Source: Candidatus Bathyarchaeota archaeon (GTDB lineage: Archaea > Thermoproteota > Bathyarchaeia > RBG-16-48-13 > GCA-020355125). Taken from it: a stretch of DNA of 6,727 bases. This document shows positions 1-5,722 of this stretch, piece by piece. Both the position numbers and the translations under genes were made by a program. Where the stretch lies: positions 1-6,727 of the forward strand of contig JAOZHK010000180.1 of assembly GCA_026014905.1 (NCBI GenBank), read 5' to 3'. Positions within the stretch are counted from its first letter, which is position 1; every line of letters begins with the position of its first letter. The notes beneath the pieces are model-generated. The model was given only the letters and a program-made list of their open reading frames with translations, made no database searches and was not told the DNA's origin.

Positions 1-255
1 ACCTATATGCATGAGAACGCGTGCGTCGATACCGTTCGAACGCTCTCGACCGCATGACTATTTAATTCTATGTGCTCTCGTCTACTCGGCAAGCCTTTGG
101 GGAACCTTTTTAGGATGCTATTCAGATGGTAGTGAAAATCACTTATAAAGAGGGCATATATATTGCATGTAGTACGGGTATTTGTGGTGCCGACCCTCAT
201 ACCCCTCTTATTACGAGCCGGTATTCGCATGCACGATCAGAGGCGTGCCTAGTCG
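1..255. other. Upstream region without a supported gene
   Basis: No convincing gene is seen. A reading frame on the minus strand (3-230) has no recognisable motifs, an improbable composition and no ribosome binding site, and is not called. The stretch holds a perfect 10-bp palindrome CGTTCGAACG at 33-42, a CG-rich cluster at 16-26 containing ACGCGT, and a TATA-like TTATAAA at 143-149 followed by an alternating AT stretch near 155-162. The TATA-like site could serve the gene starting at 256, but this would leave an untranslated leader of about 80 bases, so the link is weak. Confidence 0.5.
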
Positions 256-777
256 ATGGTCGGACGCAATGAACGGAAGCTGCAGATCCTGGAATACCTT
301 GTAGAGGTGGATGAGGCAACCGCCCAGTACATCGCGGAGGTCTGCGATATCACGATTCACAACGCCCGGACGCTGTTTGCCCGCTATCACCAGTACGGGC
401 TGCTCTCGCGCTATACCTCAGACCGCTATGGGACCCGGGTGTATTCGATCACCACGCGAGGCATTGACCGGCTCGACTGGCTTCGCGGCGACGAGAGTAC
501 TTTCGACGAGAACGAGGTGGACGACGGGGCGCCGGCATATGATCCCGACGTGGAGGCAGCGTGGGAAGACTTTGATGCCAACAGCGACCTCGTAATGAAC
601 CGCAACGTTTCCTGGCGACACCCCTCGCTGGCTGAGCTGCGGGAACAAGTGCGTCGCGAGGAAGCACGCGTCCGCGAGCTGGAGGCCGAAGTGCATGGCA
701 TGAAGACAGGTGACTGGAGTGACTTCCTGAGACTGCGCCTCCGTGTCTCCCACAATAAATGGAGCGATGATCTGTGA
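256..777 (+). CDS. Winged helix-turn-helix DNA-binding protein with C-terminal coiled coil
   Basis: This 173-residue protein is probably a cytoplasmic transcriptional regulator. Residues about 6-50 look like a helix-turn-helix: helices around LQILEYLVEV and AQYIAEVCDI, then a recognition helix around NARTLFARYHQYGLL. A wing-like segment follows at 51-68 (YGTRVYSITTRG), typical of MarR/ArsR-like archaeal regulators. An acidic, low-complexity linker covers about 79-106, and residues 124-150 (LAELREQVRREEARVRELEAEV) form a likely dimerising coiled coil. An in-frame TAG at 250-252 just before ATG 256 excludes a longer protein. No Shine-Dalgarno site is visible. The DNA is much richer in GC than the genes downstream, and no partner gene is adjacent, so transfer by a mobile element or virus is possible. 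The fold is fairly sure; the target is unknown. Confidence 0.75.
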   Translation: MVGRNERKLQILEYLVEVDEATAQYIAEVCDITIHNARTLFARYHQYGLLSRYTSDRYGTRVYSITTRGIDRLDWLRGDESTFDENEVDDGAPAYDPDVEAAWEDFDANSDLVMNRNVSWRHPSLAELREQVRREEARVRELEAEVHGMKTGDWSDFLRLRLRVSHNKWSDDL

Positions 778-863
778 CCTCGCGCGTCCAGCGAGGGACG
801 ATGCTGCAATCACACCCATCTGGTTTGCGCTATTGGGTGAGAACCCTAGAGACTATTGGGATG

Positions 864-875
864 GACAACGTTGTC
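864..875. repeat. Perfect 12-bp palindrome GACAACGTTGTC
   Basis: The sequence GACAACGTTGTC equals its own reverse complement. It lies in the gap after the GC-rich regulator gene and could be an operator for a dimeric DNA-binding protein, possibly the neighbouring winged-helix regulator. No second copy was found in the window, so the role is only a guess. Confidence 0.4.
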
Positions 876-961
876 AAGACGTGCTCGTAACACTTTGAGC
901 GACAGTAGCCATCAATCATGGAAGAATAATTTCGCTCATGCACGAGGAAAACGCGATGTTT

Positions 962-971
962 ACGCGCGCGT
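962..971. repeat. CG-alternating palindrome ACGCGCGCGT
   Basis: A perfect 10-bp palindrome built of alternating C and G, about 100 bases upstream of the membrane-protein gene. It is one member of the intergenic CGCGCG family seen throughout the window. Confidence 0.6.
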
Positions 972-1069
972 TAGCAGACTGTATCTGGAAAAATCTACAT
1001 TGTTACAACAGATTCTGAATCCAGATATCTGCTTCTCTCATTAATAAATACACTAAAGAAAGTAATTAT

Positions 1070-1651
1070 TTGAATCGAGTTTTCGTTGGGATTAATGTGA
1101 AGCGTTCCGCGTATTTGACGCCTGCATATATTTCAGTTGTCTGGACTTTAATGATTAGTTACCAACTGTTCACTCAGACTGCTGTCACAACACTTGTCTC
1201 AGCCATCAACGTGTTCATCCCTCAAATTGGTAGCTGGCTCCTTTCACGTCTTGATATGGTTATTTTTATCTATGCCTTCGCTTGGGTGTATCTGTTATCT
1301 TCCGTCCTTCCATCAGTTTTTCTTGGCAAAAAATGTAGTGTGTTTATTCAGTTCCTCGTCTGTTTGTCTTTAACCTTCTTGGCATTTATCATACAAGATG
1401 GACTAATTGTCCTTTTTGAAGCAAATACAATCGATCAAATCCTTAATCTCGGTATTTATTTTAATAACCCATTGATCGCAGCAGGCTATCTAGCAATTCC
1501 TTATCTCTTAATGATAGGTCTTGATCTCCAGTCGAGAAAGAAAATGTTAATTGAACAAACATTGCGTCAACAAGTCCAAGTAGAGATCGAGCCGTCGCAA
1601 GCACCAATGATGAAAGATGAGAAAAATCCAGAAATGGAGTTTATAGCCTAA
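1070..1651 (+). CDS. Four-helix integral membrane protein of unknown function
   Basis: I do not recognise this 193-residue protein. Four hydrophobic segments are visible at about residues 17-35, 61-85, 89-117 and 126-151. A charged cytoplasmic-type tail follows, starting with QSRKK near 154 and rich in E, Q and K to the end. There is no signal peptide, metal motif or enzyme signature. The reading frame opens with a TTG at 1070. A GTG at 1097 (residue 10) is an alternative and would fit better if the TATA-like TAATAAATA near 1043-1051 drives transcription, since the transcript would then begin at about 1073. Neither start has a clear Shine-Dalgarno site. It precedes PEPCK by 138 bases, too far with a CG element between them to claim one operon. 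Confidence is good that it is a real membrane protein and low on the start. Confidence 0.65.
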   Translation: MNRVFVGINVKRSAYLTPAYISVVWTLMISYQLFTQTAVTTLVSAINVFIPQIGSWLLSRLDMVIFIYAFAWVYLLSSVLPSVFLGKKCSVFIQFLVCLSLTFLAFIIQDGLIVLFEANTIDQILNLGIYFNNPLIAAGYLAIPYLLMIGLDLQSRKKMLIEQTLRQQVQVEIEPSQAPMMKDEKNPEMEFIA

Positions 1652-1684
1652 TTAGTGGAGAGCTGTTATTCAACTGATCTTGTA

Positions 1685-1692
1685 CGCGCGCG
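1685..1692. repeat. Alternating CG run CGCGCGCG after the membrane-protein gene
   Basis: Eight alternating C/G bases lie 33 bases after the stop codon of the membrane-protein gene and about 100 bases before PEPCK. The surrounding DNA is AT-rich, so the run stands out. It belongs to the intergenic CGCGCG family described in the findings. Confidence 0.6.
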
Positions 1693-1775
1693 GACTTCAA
1701 AGAAAGCTAGCCAGTATTACATATTGTATCCAGAAGAGTAATATTTCACTAACTACATAGATAAAAAGCGGTAAC

Positions 1776-1781
1776 AAGGAG
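1776..1781 (+). promoter_or_regulatory. Shine-Dalgarno site AAGGAG for PEPCK
   Basis: AAGGAG lies eight bases before ATG 1790. It is the clearest ribosome binding site in the window and fixes the PEPCK start. Other genes here look leaderless or weakly led, so PEPCK may be translated from a true 5' leader. Confidence 0.75.
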
Positions 1782-1789
1782 AATCATAC

Positions 1790-3664
1790 ATGTCTCAATA
1801 TCTTCAGCTGATTAAAACTAAAACTGATGCCGCTAGTTATGATAAACTCGTCTCCCTGAATAACAAGGAAGTCATGGACTTCGTTGGTTATGCAATCGAA
1901 CTCTGTAAGCCGGACAGTGTCTGGGTCGGTAACGACTCCGCAGAAGACGTCGCCTATTGCCGTCAACTGGCTATTGACAACAAGGAAGAAAGACCATTGA
2001 GCCTTACAGGTCATACAGTCCACTTTGATGGGTACTATGACCAAGCCCGTAAAAAAGAAGTGACCAAATATCTCGTTCCCGCTGATGATGTACTCGACCC
2101 CAAACTGAATCAAATTGAGCGCGAAAAAGGACTTGCTGAGATTGAAGGTCTTCAGAAAGATGCGTATACAGGACGCCAGATGCTGGTCCGCTTTTTCTGC
2201 CTTGGACCGGTCAACTCGATTTTCGCGATTCCTTGTCTCCAGATCACTGACTCTGCATATGTTTGCCACAGTGAAGATCTGCTGTATCGTAAGGGCTACG
2301 CAGAGTTCAAGCGTCAAAGCAAGACAGCTGAATTTGAATTCTTTAAGTTTCGTCACGTGACTGGAGAGGTCGATGAGCGCATGACCTCCAAGAACTATCA
2401 TCTCAACCGCGTCTACATGGACTACACCACAAACACTGTACTCTCAGTGAATACCCAATATGCTGGGAACACGGTCGGTCTGAAAAAACTTTCTCTCCGT
2501 CTTGCCCTGCGCAAAGCCGACAAAGAAAGATGGCTCGCGGAACATATGTTCATCATGCGCGTTAACGGTCCTGCCAAACGAAAGACGTATCTCTGCGGCG
2601 CGTACCCATCAGCATGTGGCAAGACCTCTACCGCGATGATTCCTGGCGAAAACATAGTGGGTGACGACTTAGCCTACTTCAAGGTCATCGATGGTGAAGT
2701 CAGAGCGGTTAACGTTGAACAAGGCATCTTCGGCATCATCACTGATGTCAACTCACATGATGACCCCGTGATCTGGGACGTTCTTCACAAGCCTGGTGAA
2801 GTGATATTCAGCAATGTCCTCATCAACGATAGCCATCCACACTGGATCGGCATGGGCGAAGATCTTCCTACCGAAGGTGAGAACTACTGTGGACCCTGGA
2901 CCAAAGGTATGCACGGTCCAGATGGTAAAGTCGCTTCACCAAGTCACAAGAACGCACGCTATACACTGCAGATGAACAATCTAGCCAATCTAGACGATGA
3001 TTGGGATAACCCTACGGGTCTACCAATCAGCGGTATCATATACGGCGGTCGTGACAGCGATACGTCCGTACCTGTGCGTGAAGCCTACAACTGGGTACAT
3101 GGAGTCTGTACTATAGGTGCAACCCTCGAATCTGAAACCACTGCAGCGACTATTGGCGCAGAAGGAATCCGTAAATGGAACGTCATGTCTAACATGGACT
3201 TCCTGTCAATGTCGGTAGGCCACTACATCCACAACATCTTGAACTTTGCGAAAGATATTGAACGCCCACACGTTTTTGGGACCAACTACTTCCTCAAGAA
3301 AGCTGGAAAGTACCTCAATAGTAAACTCGACAAAGCTATCTGGGTGAAATGGATAGAACTCCGTATCCATGGTGAAGTCGATGCCATTGATGCAGCGATT
3401 GGGAAGATTCCAAAGTATGAAGACTTGAAGGTTCTCTTTAAGCAAGTACTGAATAAGGAATACACCGAACAGAACTACATTGATCAGTTCCTAATCCGCA
3501 TTCCCAACTACATCGCCAAGCTCGACCGTATGGACAAAATCTATGCTACTGTACAAGATACGCCACAAGCTATGAAAGACGAGTTAACTGCACAGCGCAC
3601 ACGTTTAGAAGAACTTCGTTCAGCTAAAGGCGATTACGTCTCACCTTTCGACCTAGCTAACTAG
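1790..3664 (+). CDS. pckG: Phosphoenolpyruvate carboxykinase (GTP)
   Basis: This 624-residue cytoplasmic enzyme interconverts oxaloacetate plus GTP with phosphoenolpyruvate, CO2 and GDP, linking the C4-acid pool to gluconeogenesis (or working anaplerotically in reverse). The length matches GTP-type enzymes. The P-loop YPSACGKTST spans 272-281, with the family's reactive cysteine at C276 and K278/T279 of the nucleotide site. VGDDLAYF (290-297) supplies the metal-binding aspartates. The paired lysines at 232-233 and H252 in WLAEHM fit the Mn2+/substrate site, and R390 in NAR fits the substrate site. The segment GIIYGGRDSDTSVPV (415-429) resembles the family GIIFGGRRPxGVPLV but carries an RDSDTS variant in place of RRP. 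The start is fixed by AAGGAG at 1776-1781. The stop is followed ten bases later by a CG palindrome. The gene appears intact, and the family assignment is near certain. Confidence 0.96.
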   Translation: MSQYLQLIKTKTDAASYDKLVSLNNKEVMDFVGYAIELCKPDSVWVGNDSAEDVAYCRQLAIDNKEERPLSLTGHTVHFDGYYDQARKKEVTKYLVPADDVLDPKLNQIEREKGLAEIEGLQKDAYTGRQMLVRFFCLGPVNSIFAIPCLQITDSAYVCHSEDLLYRKGYAEFKRQSKTAEFEFFKFRHVTGEVDERMTSKNYHLNRVYMDYTTNTVLSVNTQYAGNTVGLKKLSLRLALRKADKERWLAEHMFIMRVNGPAKRKTYLCGAYPSACGKTSTAMIPGENIVGDDLAYFKVIDGEVRAVNVEQGIFGIITDVNSHDDPVIWDVLHKPGEVIFSNVLINDSHPHWIGMGEDLPTEGENYCGPWTKGMHGPDGKVASPSHKNARYTLQMNNLANLDDDWDNPTGLPISGIIYGGRDSDTSVPVREAYNWVHGVCTIGATLESETTAATIGAEGIRKWNVMSNMDFLSMSVGHYIHNILNFAKDIERPHVFGTNYFLKKAGKYLNSKLDKAIWVKWIELRIHGEVDAIDAAIGKIPKYEDLKVLFKQVLNKEYTEQNYIDQFLIRIPNYIAKLDRMDKIYATVQDTPQAMKDELTAQRTRLEELRSAKGDYVSPFDLAN

Positions 3665-3673
3665 TTAATTATG

Positions 3674-3683
3674 CACGCGCGTG
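3674..3683. repeat. CG-alternating palindrome CACGCGCGTG after PEPCK
   Basis: A perfect 10-bp palindrome beginning ten bases after the PEPCK stop codon. It has no adjoining T-run, so it does not look like a typical archaeal terminator. It is one of the recurrent intergenic CG elements. Confidence 0.65.
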
Positions 3684-3701
3684 TGAATTGGAGAGAGTTG
3701 A

Positions 3702-3755
3702 ATGTCGCGATCTATTGATTTACGGGAATGTATCAAACCAGTCATAGCGCGTTGA
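3702..3755 (+). CDS. Possible 17-residue leader ORF before the glycosylase gene
   Basis: A short frame, ATG 3702 to TGA 3753-3755, encodes MSRSIDLRECIKPVIAR. A GGAGAG at 3690-3695 lies six bases before its ATG, which is better than anything before the glycosylase GTG at 3763. The stop is seven bases before that GTG, an arrangement that could couple translation of the two. The peptide has no recognisable motif, and a chance ORF is quite possible in a gap of about 100 bases. Confidence 0.25.
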   Translation: MSRSIDLRECIKPVIAR

Positions 3756-3762
3756 GCGACCG

Positions 3763-4443
3763 GTGCAGAAGAATACTAACACAGGTCTTGATCATCAGCT
3801 GATTAGGTACTTTCAACAGAATCTACTCGAATGGTATTCGGAATCAGGTAGAGATCTCCCGTGGCGTCATACTTCCGACCCCTATCAGATCCTAGTCTCA
3901 GAAATCATGCTTCATCAAACTCAAGTTGATCGAGTTCTCCCGAAATACCTTCAGTGGATCCAAGCGTATCCCTCCTTTCAGGCTTTAGCAGCTGCACCGC
4001 TCTCAGAAGTAGAAGCTTTATGGAGACCTCTTGGCTATAATTTCAGACCAATTCGATTGCATAAGATCGCCCAACGTGTCATTAGTGAATTTCATGGGCA
4101 GTTACCAAATACTCGTGAAGAGTTAACGGCAATCAAAGGAATTGGACGATATACCGCAGGAGCAATTCTTAGTTTCGCATTCCATAAAGATGCAGCCATC
4201 GTTGATACGAATATTCGGAGAGTCATTCAGCGTATATTTAACATTCAAGGAAACTCACTTCGGGCACCAGCAAAGAAACACATATGGCAAATTGCTGAAG
4301 CAATGATCCCTCAGGGCCAAGCTTACACATTCAATCAAGCAATTATGGATTTTGGCGCACTTGTCTGCGTGGCTCGGAAACCTCACTGTCAGTCATGTTT
4401 TATGAATGGGCATTGCAGATTTCTCACGGTCGCGCGCTCATAA
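3763..4443 (+). CDS. mutY: A/G-specific adenine DNA glycosylase-like protein (HhH-GPD, 4Fe-4S)
   Basis: This 226-residue base-excision repair glycosylase probably removes adenine opposite 8-oxoguanine, or a mismatched base as in archaeal MIG. LPWRHTSDPYQILVSEIMLHQTQV (32-55) matches the MutY N-terminus, with the likely catalytic glutamate E47. The helix-hairpin-helix is LTAIKGIGRYTAG (121-133); Y130 sits where lyase-active relatives carry lysine. The catalytic aspartate is D148 in IVDTNIRRV. The cluster cysteines are C202, C209, C212 and C218 with the classic C-x6-C-x2-C-x5-C spacing. The bacterial NUDIX-like domain that recognises 8-oxoG is absent, so length resembles MIG while SEIMLHQTQV resembles MutY. 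Start GTG 3763 is the first possible start after an in-frame TAG (3745-3747). The gene converges on the methyltransferase with a 12-base gap. The family is certain, the substrate less so. Confidence 0.88.
   Translation: MQKNTNTGLDHQLIRYFQQNLLEWYSESGRDLPWRHTSDPYQILVSEIMLHQTQVDRVLPKYLQWIQAYPSFQALAAAPLSEVEALWRPLGYNFRPIRLHKIAQRVISEFHGQLPNTREELTAIKGIGRYTAGAILSFAFHKDAAIVDTNIRRVIQRIFNIQGNSLRAPAKKHIWQIAEAMIPQGQAYTFNQAIMDFGALVCVARKPHCQSCFMNGHCRFLTVARS
4431..4437. repeat. CGCGCGC run in the last codons of the glycosylase gene
   Basis: This alternating CG run encodes part of the C-terminal VARS and lies just before the stop codon at 4441-4443. It continues the pattern of a CG element at nearly every gene end. 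Confidence 0.55.
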
Positions 4444-4455
4444 GTAAATACGAGC

Positions 4456-5184
4456 TCATCCTTCGTTTTCAGATCGACAGGCGCGCCTTGTTTGAGGTTT
4501 TTCTCCCCAAACTATTTCAGATGAAATAACATGCCCTGCCAAGATTAATTCCCGATTCACGTTCTGGAATCCTAGCTCTTCAATGAAGGGCTTTGTAAAG
4601 ATAGGTCGACATCCACCAAGCAGTATCGGACATCGCCTATATATCCATTCATACAGTGCCATATTTGTAGTCCAACGATCACCTTTACTCAGACTCACAA
4701 TGATCAAACGTCCTCCTGGCTTCAATACTCGTTTAAATTCGGTTAGAATATGAGGAATGTCGGGTGTATCAATCAGATCTAGCAGGTAACTGTTGAATAC
4801 GACATCAAATACTTCCTCTCGGTAAGGGAGTTGCCGTGCATCTCCAAGCTTGAGATGGACGCGTGAAGTCAATGCAGCGTCGTGAACTCGGTTACGTGTG
4901 ATCGCCAACATCTTTGGAGACAGATCGATTCCACAGACGATTCCATCTTGGCCCACGATTTTAGACGATTCAAGCAATGTTTGTCCAGTCCCCGACGCAA
5001 CATCGAGCACTGTAAAACCAGGTTTGATTTCTGCGATGCTAAATCCCTTGTCTTTGACAACACGCTCATATCGTGTTACAAATTCATAGAATGGACTAAG
5101 GAAATCGTACAACCATCTAACTTTTTTTGATGGAATCGGCGCATCAATAATGTTATCTGGCATCTTATTCCTTATATCAAGCAT
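4456..5184 (-). CDS. Class I SAM-dependent methyltransferase (UbiE/Methyltransf_11-like)
   Basis: This 242-residue cytoplasmic protein has a Rossmann-like SAM-binding core. Motif I is TVLDVASGTGQT (58-69), the acidic loop is GIDLSPKML (85-93), motif II region is GDARQLPY (114-121) with FDVVFNSYLLDLI (126-138), and motif III is RVLKPGGRLIIV (152-163). An N-terminal aromatic helix, RWLYDFLSPFYEFV, is typical of UbiE-like enzymes that act on quinones, lipids or small molecules. The C-terminal part (about 175-225) likely shapes the substrate pocket. The substrate cannot be read from sequence. Two starts are possible: ATG 5184, or ATG 5163 (residue 8), which is preceded by AAGGA and lies about 31 bases from a TATA-like GTTTAAAC at 5190-5197, favouring the shorter form. 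It is divergent from the thioredoxin-like gene and convergent with the glycosylase. Confidence 0.88.
   Translation of the reverse strand: MLDIRNKMPDNIIDAPIPSKKVRWLYDFLSPFYEFVTRYERVVKDKGFSIAEIKPGFTVLDVASGTGQTLLESSKIVGQDGIVCGIDLSPKMLAITRNRVHDAALTSRVHLKLGDARQLPYREEVFDVVFNSYLLDLIDTPDIPHILTEFKRVLKPGGRLIIVSLSKGDRWTTNMALYEWIYRRCPILLGGCRPIFTKPFIEELGFQNVNRELILAGHVISSEIVWGEKPQTRRACRSENEG
4479..4488. repeat. CG-rich palindrome AGGCGCGCCT in the 3' end of the methyltransferase gene
   Basis: A perfect 10-bp palindrome within the last ten codons of the minus-strand gene, about 40 bases from the CG run ending the convergent glycosylase gene. It may be a variant of the CG element, or merely coding for the RRACR stretch. 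Confidence 0.45.
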
Positions 5185-5189
5185 AATAG

Positions 5190-5197
5190 TTTAAACT
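5190..5197 (-). promoter_or_regulatory. TATA-like box for the methyltransferase gene
   Basis: GTTTAAAC sits about 31 bases upstream of ATG 5163 on the minus strand. With normal archaeal spacing the transcript would begin near 5167, just before the internal ATG and after the upstream one at 5184. This argues for a nearly leaderless mRNA and the shorter protein. Confidence 0.35.
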
Positions 5198-5232
5198 CTT
5201 TTACACGCATTCGAGTTCGGAGGCACAACACA

Positions 5233-5240
5233 TTTATAAT
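5233..5240 (+). promoter_or_regulatory. TATA box TTTATAAT for the thioredoxin-like gene
   Basis: TTTATAAT resembles the archaeal TATA consensus and lies about 50 bases before ATG 5288. The start of transcription would fall near 5262, inside the inverted repeat at 5257-5274. A leader of about 25 bases carrying the ribosome site GGAAGAG would result. Confidence 0.5.
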
Positions 5241-5256
5241 AACAGCGTTATTTTTT

Positions 5257-5274
5257 CTTTCGCGCGCACGAAAG
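5257..5274 (+). repeat. Inverted repeat CTTTCG-N6-CGAAAG at the predicted transcription start
   Basis: Arms CTTTCG (5257-5262) and CGAAAG (5269-5274) are exact inverse copies around six bases, CGCGCA. The repeat holds one of the seven CGCGCG runs. It overlaps the predicted transcription start of the thioredoxin-like gene and abuts its ribosome site, so it could be an operator or a short 5' hairpin. Confidence 0.5.
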
Positions 5275-5287
5275 GAAGAGATACGAA

Positions 5288-5632
5288 ATGAGTAAAGGTA
5301 GAATACAAAAATCTCCGAACCAAGAAAGAGAGTCCTTTCTCAAAGATATAAACGATAAAGATCGAGCTTGTGTACTCTTTTATGCAAGCTGGTGCTATTT
5401 TTCTCGACGCTTTCTACCAATTTTTGAAGAATATGCTCGACTTAATCCTAATGAGTGTCTCAGCATAGTCATTGATAACAAGCCAAATATCTGTGATGAG
5501 TATGCAATTGAGTATTATCCCACGGTAATCCTGTTTAAAAACGGAAAAATGTATAGACGATTGGATGCGGAACCGGGGATAGGTTTAAGCAAGAAGCAAC
5601 TGGTGGATTTTACAAGTAAGAAAACTAGCTAG
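5288..5632 (+). CDS. Thioredoxin-fold protein with a single active-site cysteine (CxxS)
   Basis: This 114-residue cytoplasmic protein has the thioredoxin fold. Strand and active-site segment CVLFYASWCYFSRRF (28-42) matches the VxFxAxWCGPC region, and YYPTVILFKNGK (76-87) matches the cis-proline and following strand, with cis-Pro P78. The motif is C36-Y-F-S39 in place of CxxC, so it has the attacking cysteine but not the resolving one. Such proteins usually act in monothiol, isomerase or mixed-disulfide-trapping roles rather than as general reductants. Other cysteines are at 28, 57 and 69. There is no signal peptide. ATG 5288 is supported by GGAAGAG (5274-5280). Its stop is followed three bases later by the best CG palindrome in the window. 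The fold is confident; the partner is unknown. Confidence 0.82.
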   Translation: MSKGRIQKSPNQERESFLKDINDKDRACVLFYASWCYFSRRFLPIFEEYARLNPNECLSIVIDNKPNICDEYAIEYYPTVILFKNGKMYRRLDAEPGIGLSKKQLVDFTSKKTS

Positions 5633-5635
5633 ACT

Positions 5636-5649
5636 CAACGCGCGCGTTG
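5636..5649. repeat. Perfect 14-bp CG palindrome CAACGCGCGCGTTG
   Basis: This is the longest perfect palindrome among the CG elements. It begins three bases after the stop of the thioredoxin-like gene, in the gap between two convergent genes. As a hairpin it could stop transcription, but no T-run follows. As duplex DNA it has eight alternating C/G bases at its core, which favours Z-form DNA under supercoiling. Confidence 0.7.
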
Positions 5650-5668
5650 TGATCTGTTGACTTGCACA

Positions 5669-5690
5669 ATGGTATGCGTATGGTATGCGT
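5669..5690. repeat. Tandem duplication of ATGGTATGCGT
   Basis: Two identical 11-base units, 5669-5679 and 5680-5690, stand head to tail with no gap. A heptamer GTTGACT occurs on both sides, at 5656-5662 and 5689-5695, and the latter continues into a GTTGA-C-TCAAC inverted repeat (5689-5699). The cluster lies in a convergent intergenic gap and may be a replication-slippage duplication or a protein-binding array. Confidence 0.65.
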
Positions 5691-5706
5691 TGACTCAACA
5701 GAAACA

Positions 5707-5717
5707 CGCTCGCGTAC
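5707..5717. repeat. CGCTCGCGTAC, copy 1, past the 3' end of the YaaH-like gene
   Basis: An 11-base sequence identical to that at 6425-6435 and in the same orientation. The two copies bracket the YaaH-like gene, this one lying five bases beyond its stop codon. It is a variant of the CG elements. Confidence 0.5.
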
Positions 5718-5722
5718 ATCAT

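Larger units (their letters stand above)
778..1069. other. Composition-change junction, apparently non-coding
   Basis: This gap of about 290 bases lies between the GC-rich regulator gene and the AT-richer gene cluster. It contains a CGCGCG run four bases after the regulator's stop (781-786), a perfect 12-bp palindrome at 864-875 and a 10-bp CG palindrome at 962-971. An open frame 856-1044 from a TTG would encode 62 residues, but it has no ribosome binding site and no recognisable domain beyond a YARVS string, so it is not called as a gene. No tRNA or other structured RNA was recognised. Confidence 0.5.

Noticed and set aside
3..230. Minus-strand frame of 75 residues at the window start
   Set aside because: No motif, no ribosome site, unusual composition; overlaps palindromic and TATA-like sequences, so a chance open frame is more likely.
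418..819. Two long minus-strand frames opposite the winged-helix gene
   Set aside because: They arise from GC-rich codon structure of the plus-strand gene, and their Ser/Arg-rich translations lack domain features.
856..1044. 62-residue frame from TTG 856
   Set aside because: No ribosome site, no clear domain; the YARVS string is too short to claim a recombinase, so it is kept only as a weak finding.
1784..2401. 205-residue minus-strand frame opposite the PEPCK start
   Set aside because: It lies fully antisense to a conserved PEPCK N-terminus and has no family features; it is a shadow frame.
3674..3683. CG palindrome after PEPCK as an ordinary terminator
   Set aside because: Archaeal terminators are mainly T-runs, and none follows this palindrome; similar elements also occur upstream of genes, so termination alone does not explain them.
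5250..5260. T-rich run as a terminator
   Set aside because: It lies between two divergent genes, between a TATA box and the predicted transcription start, so no upstream transcript needs it there.
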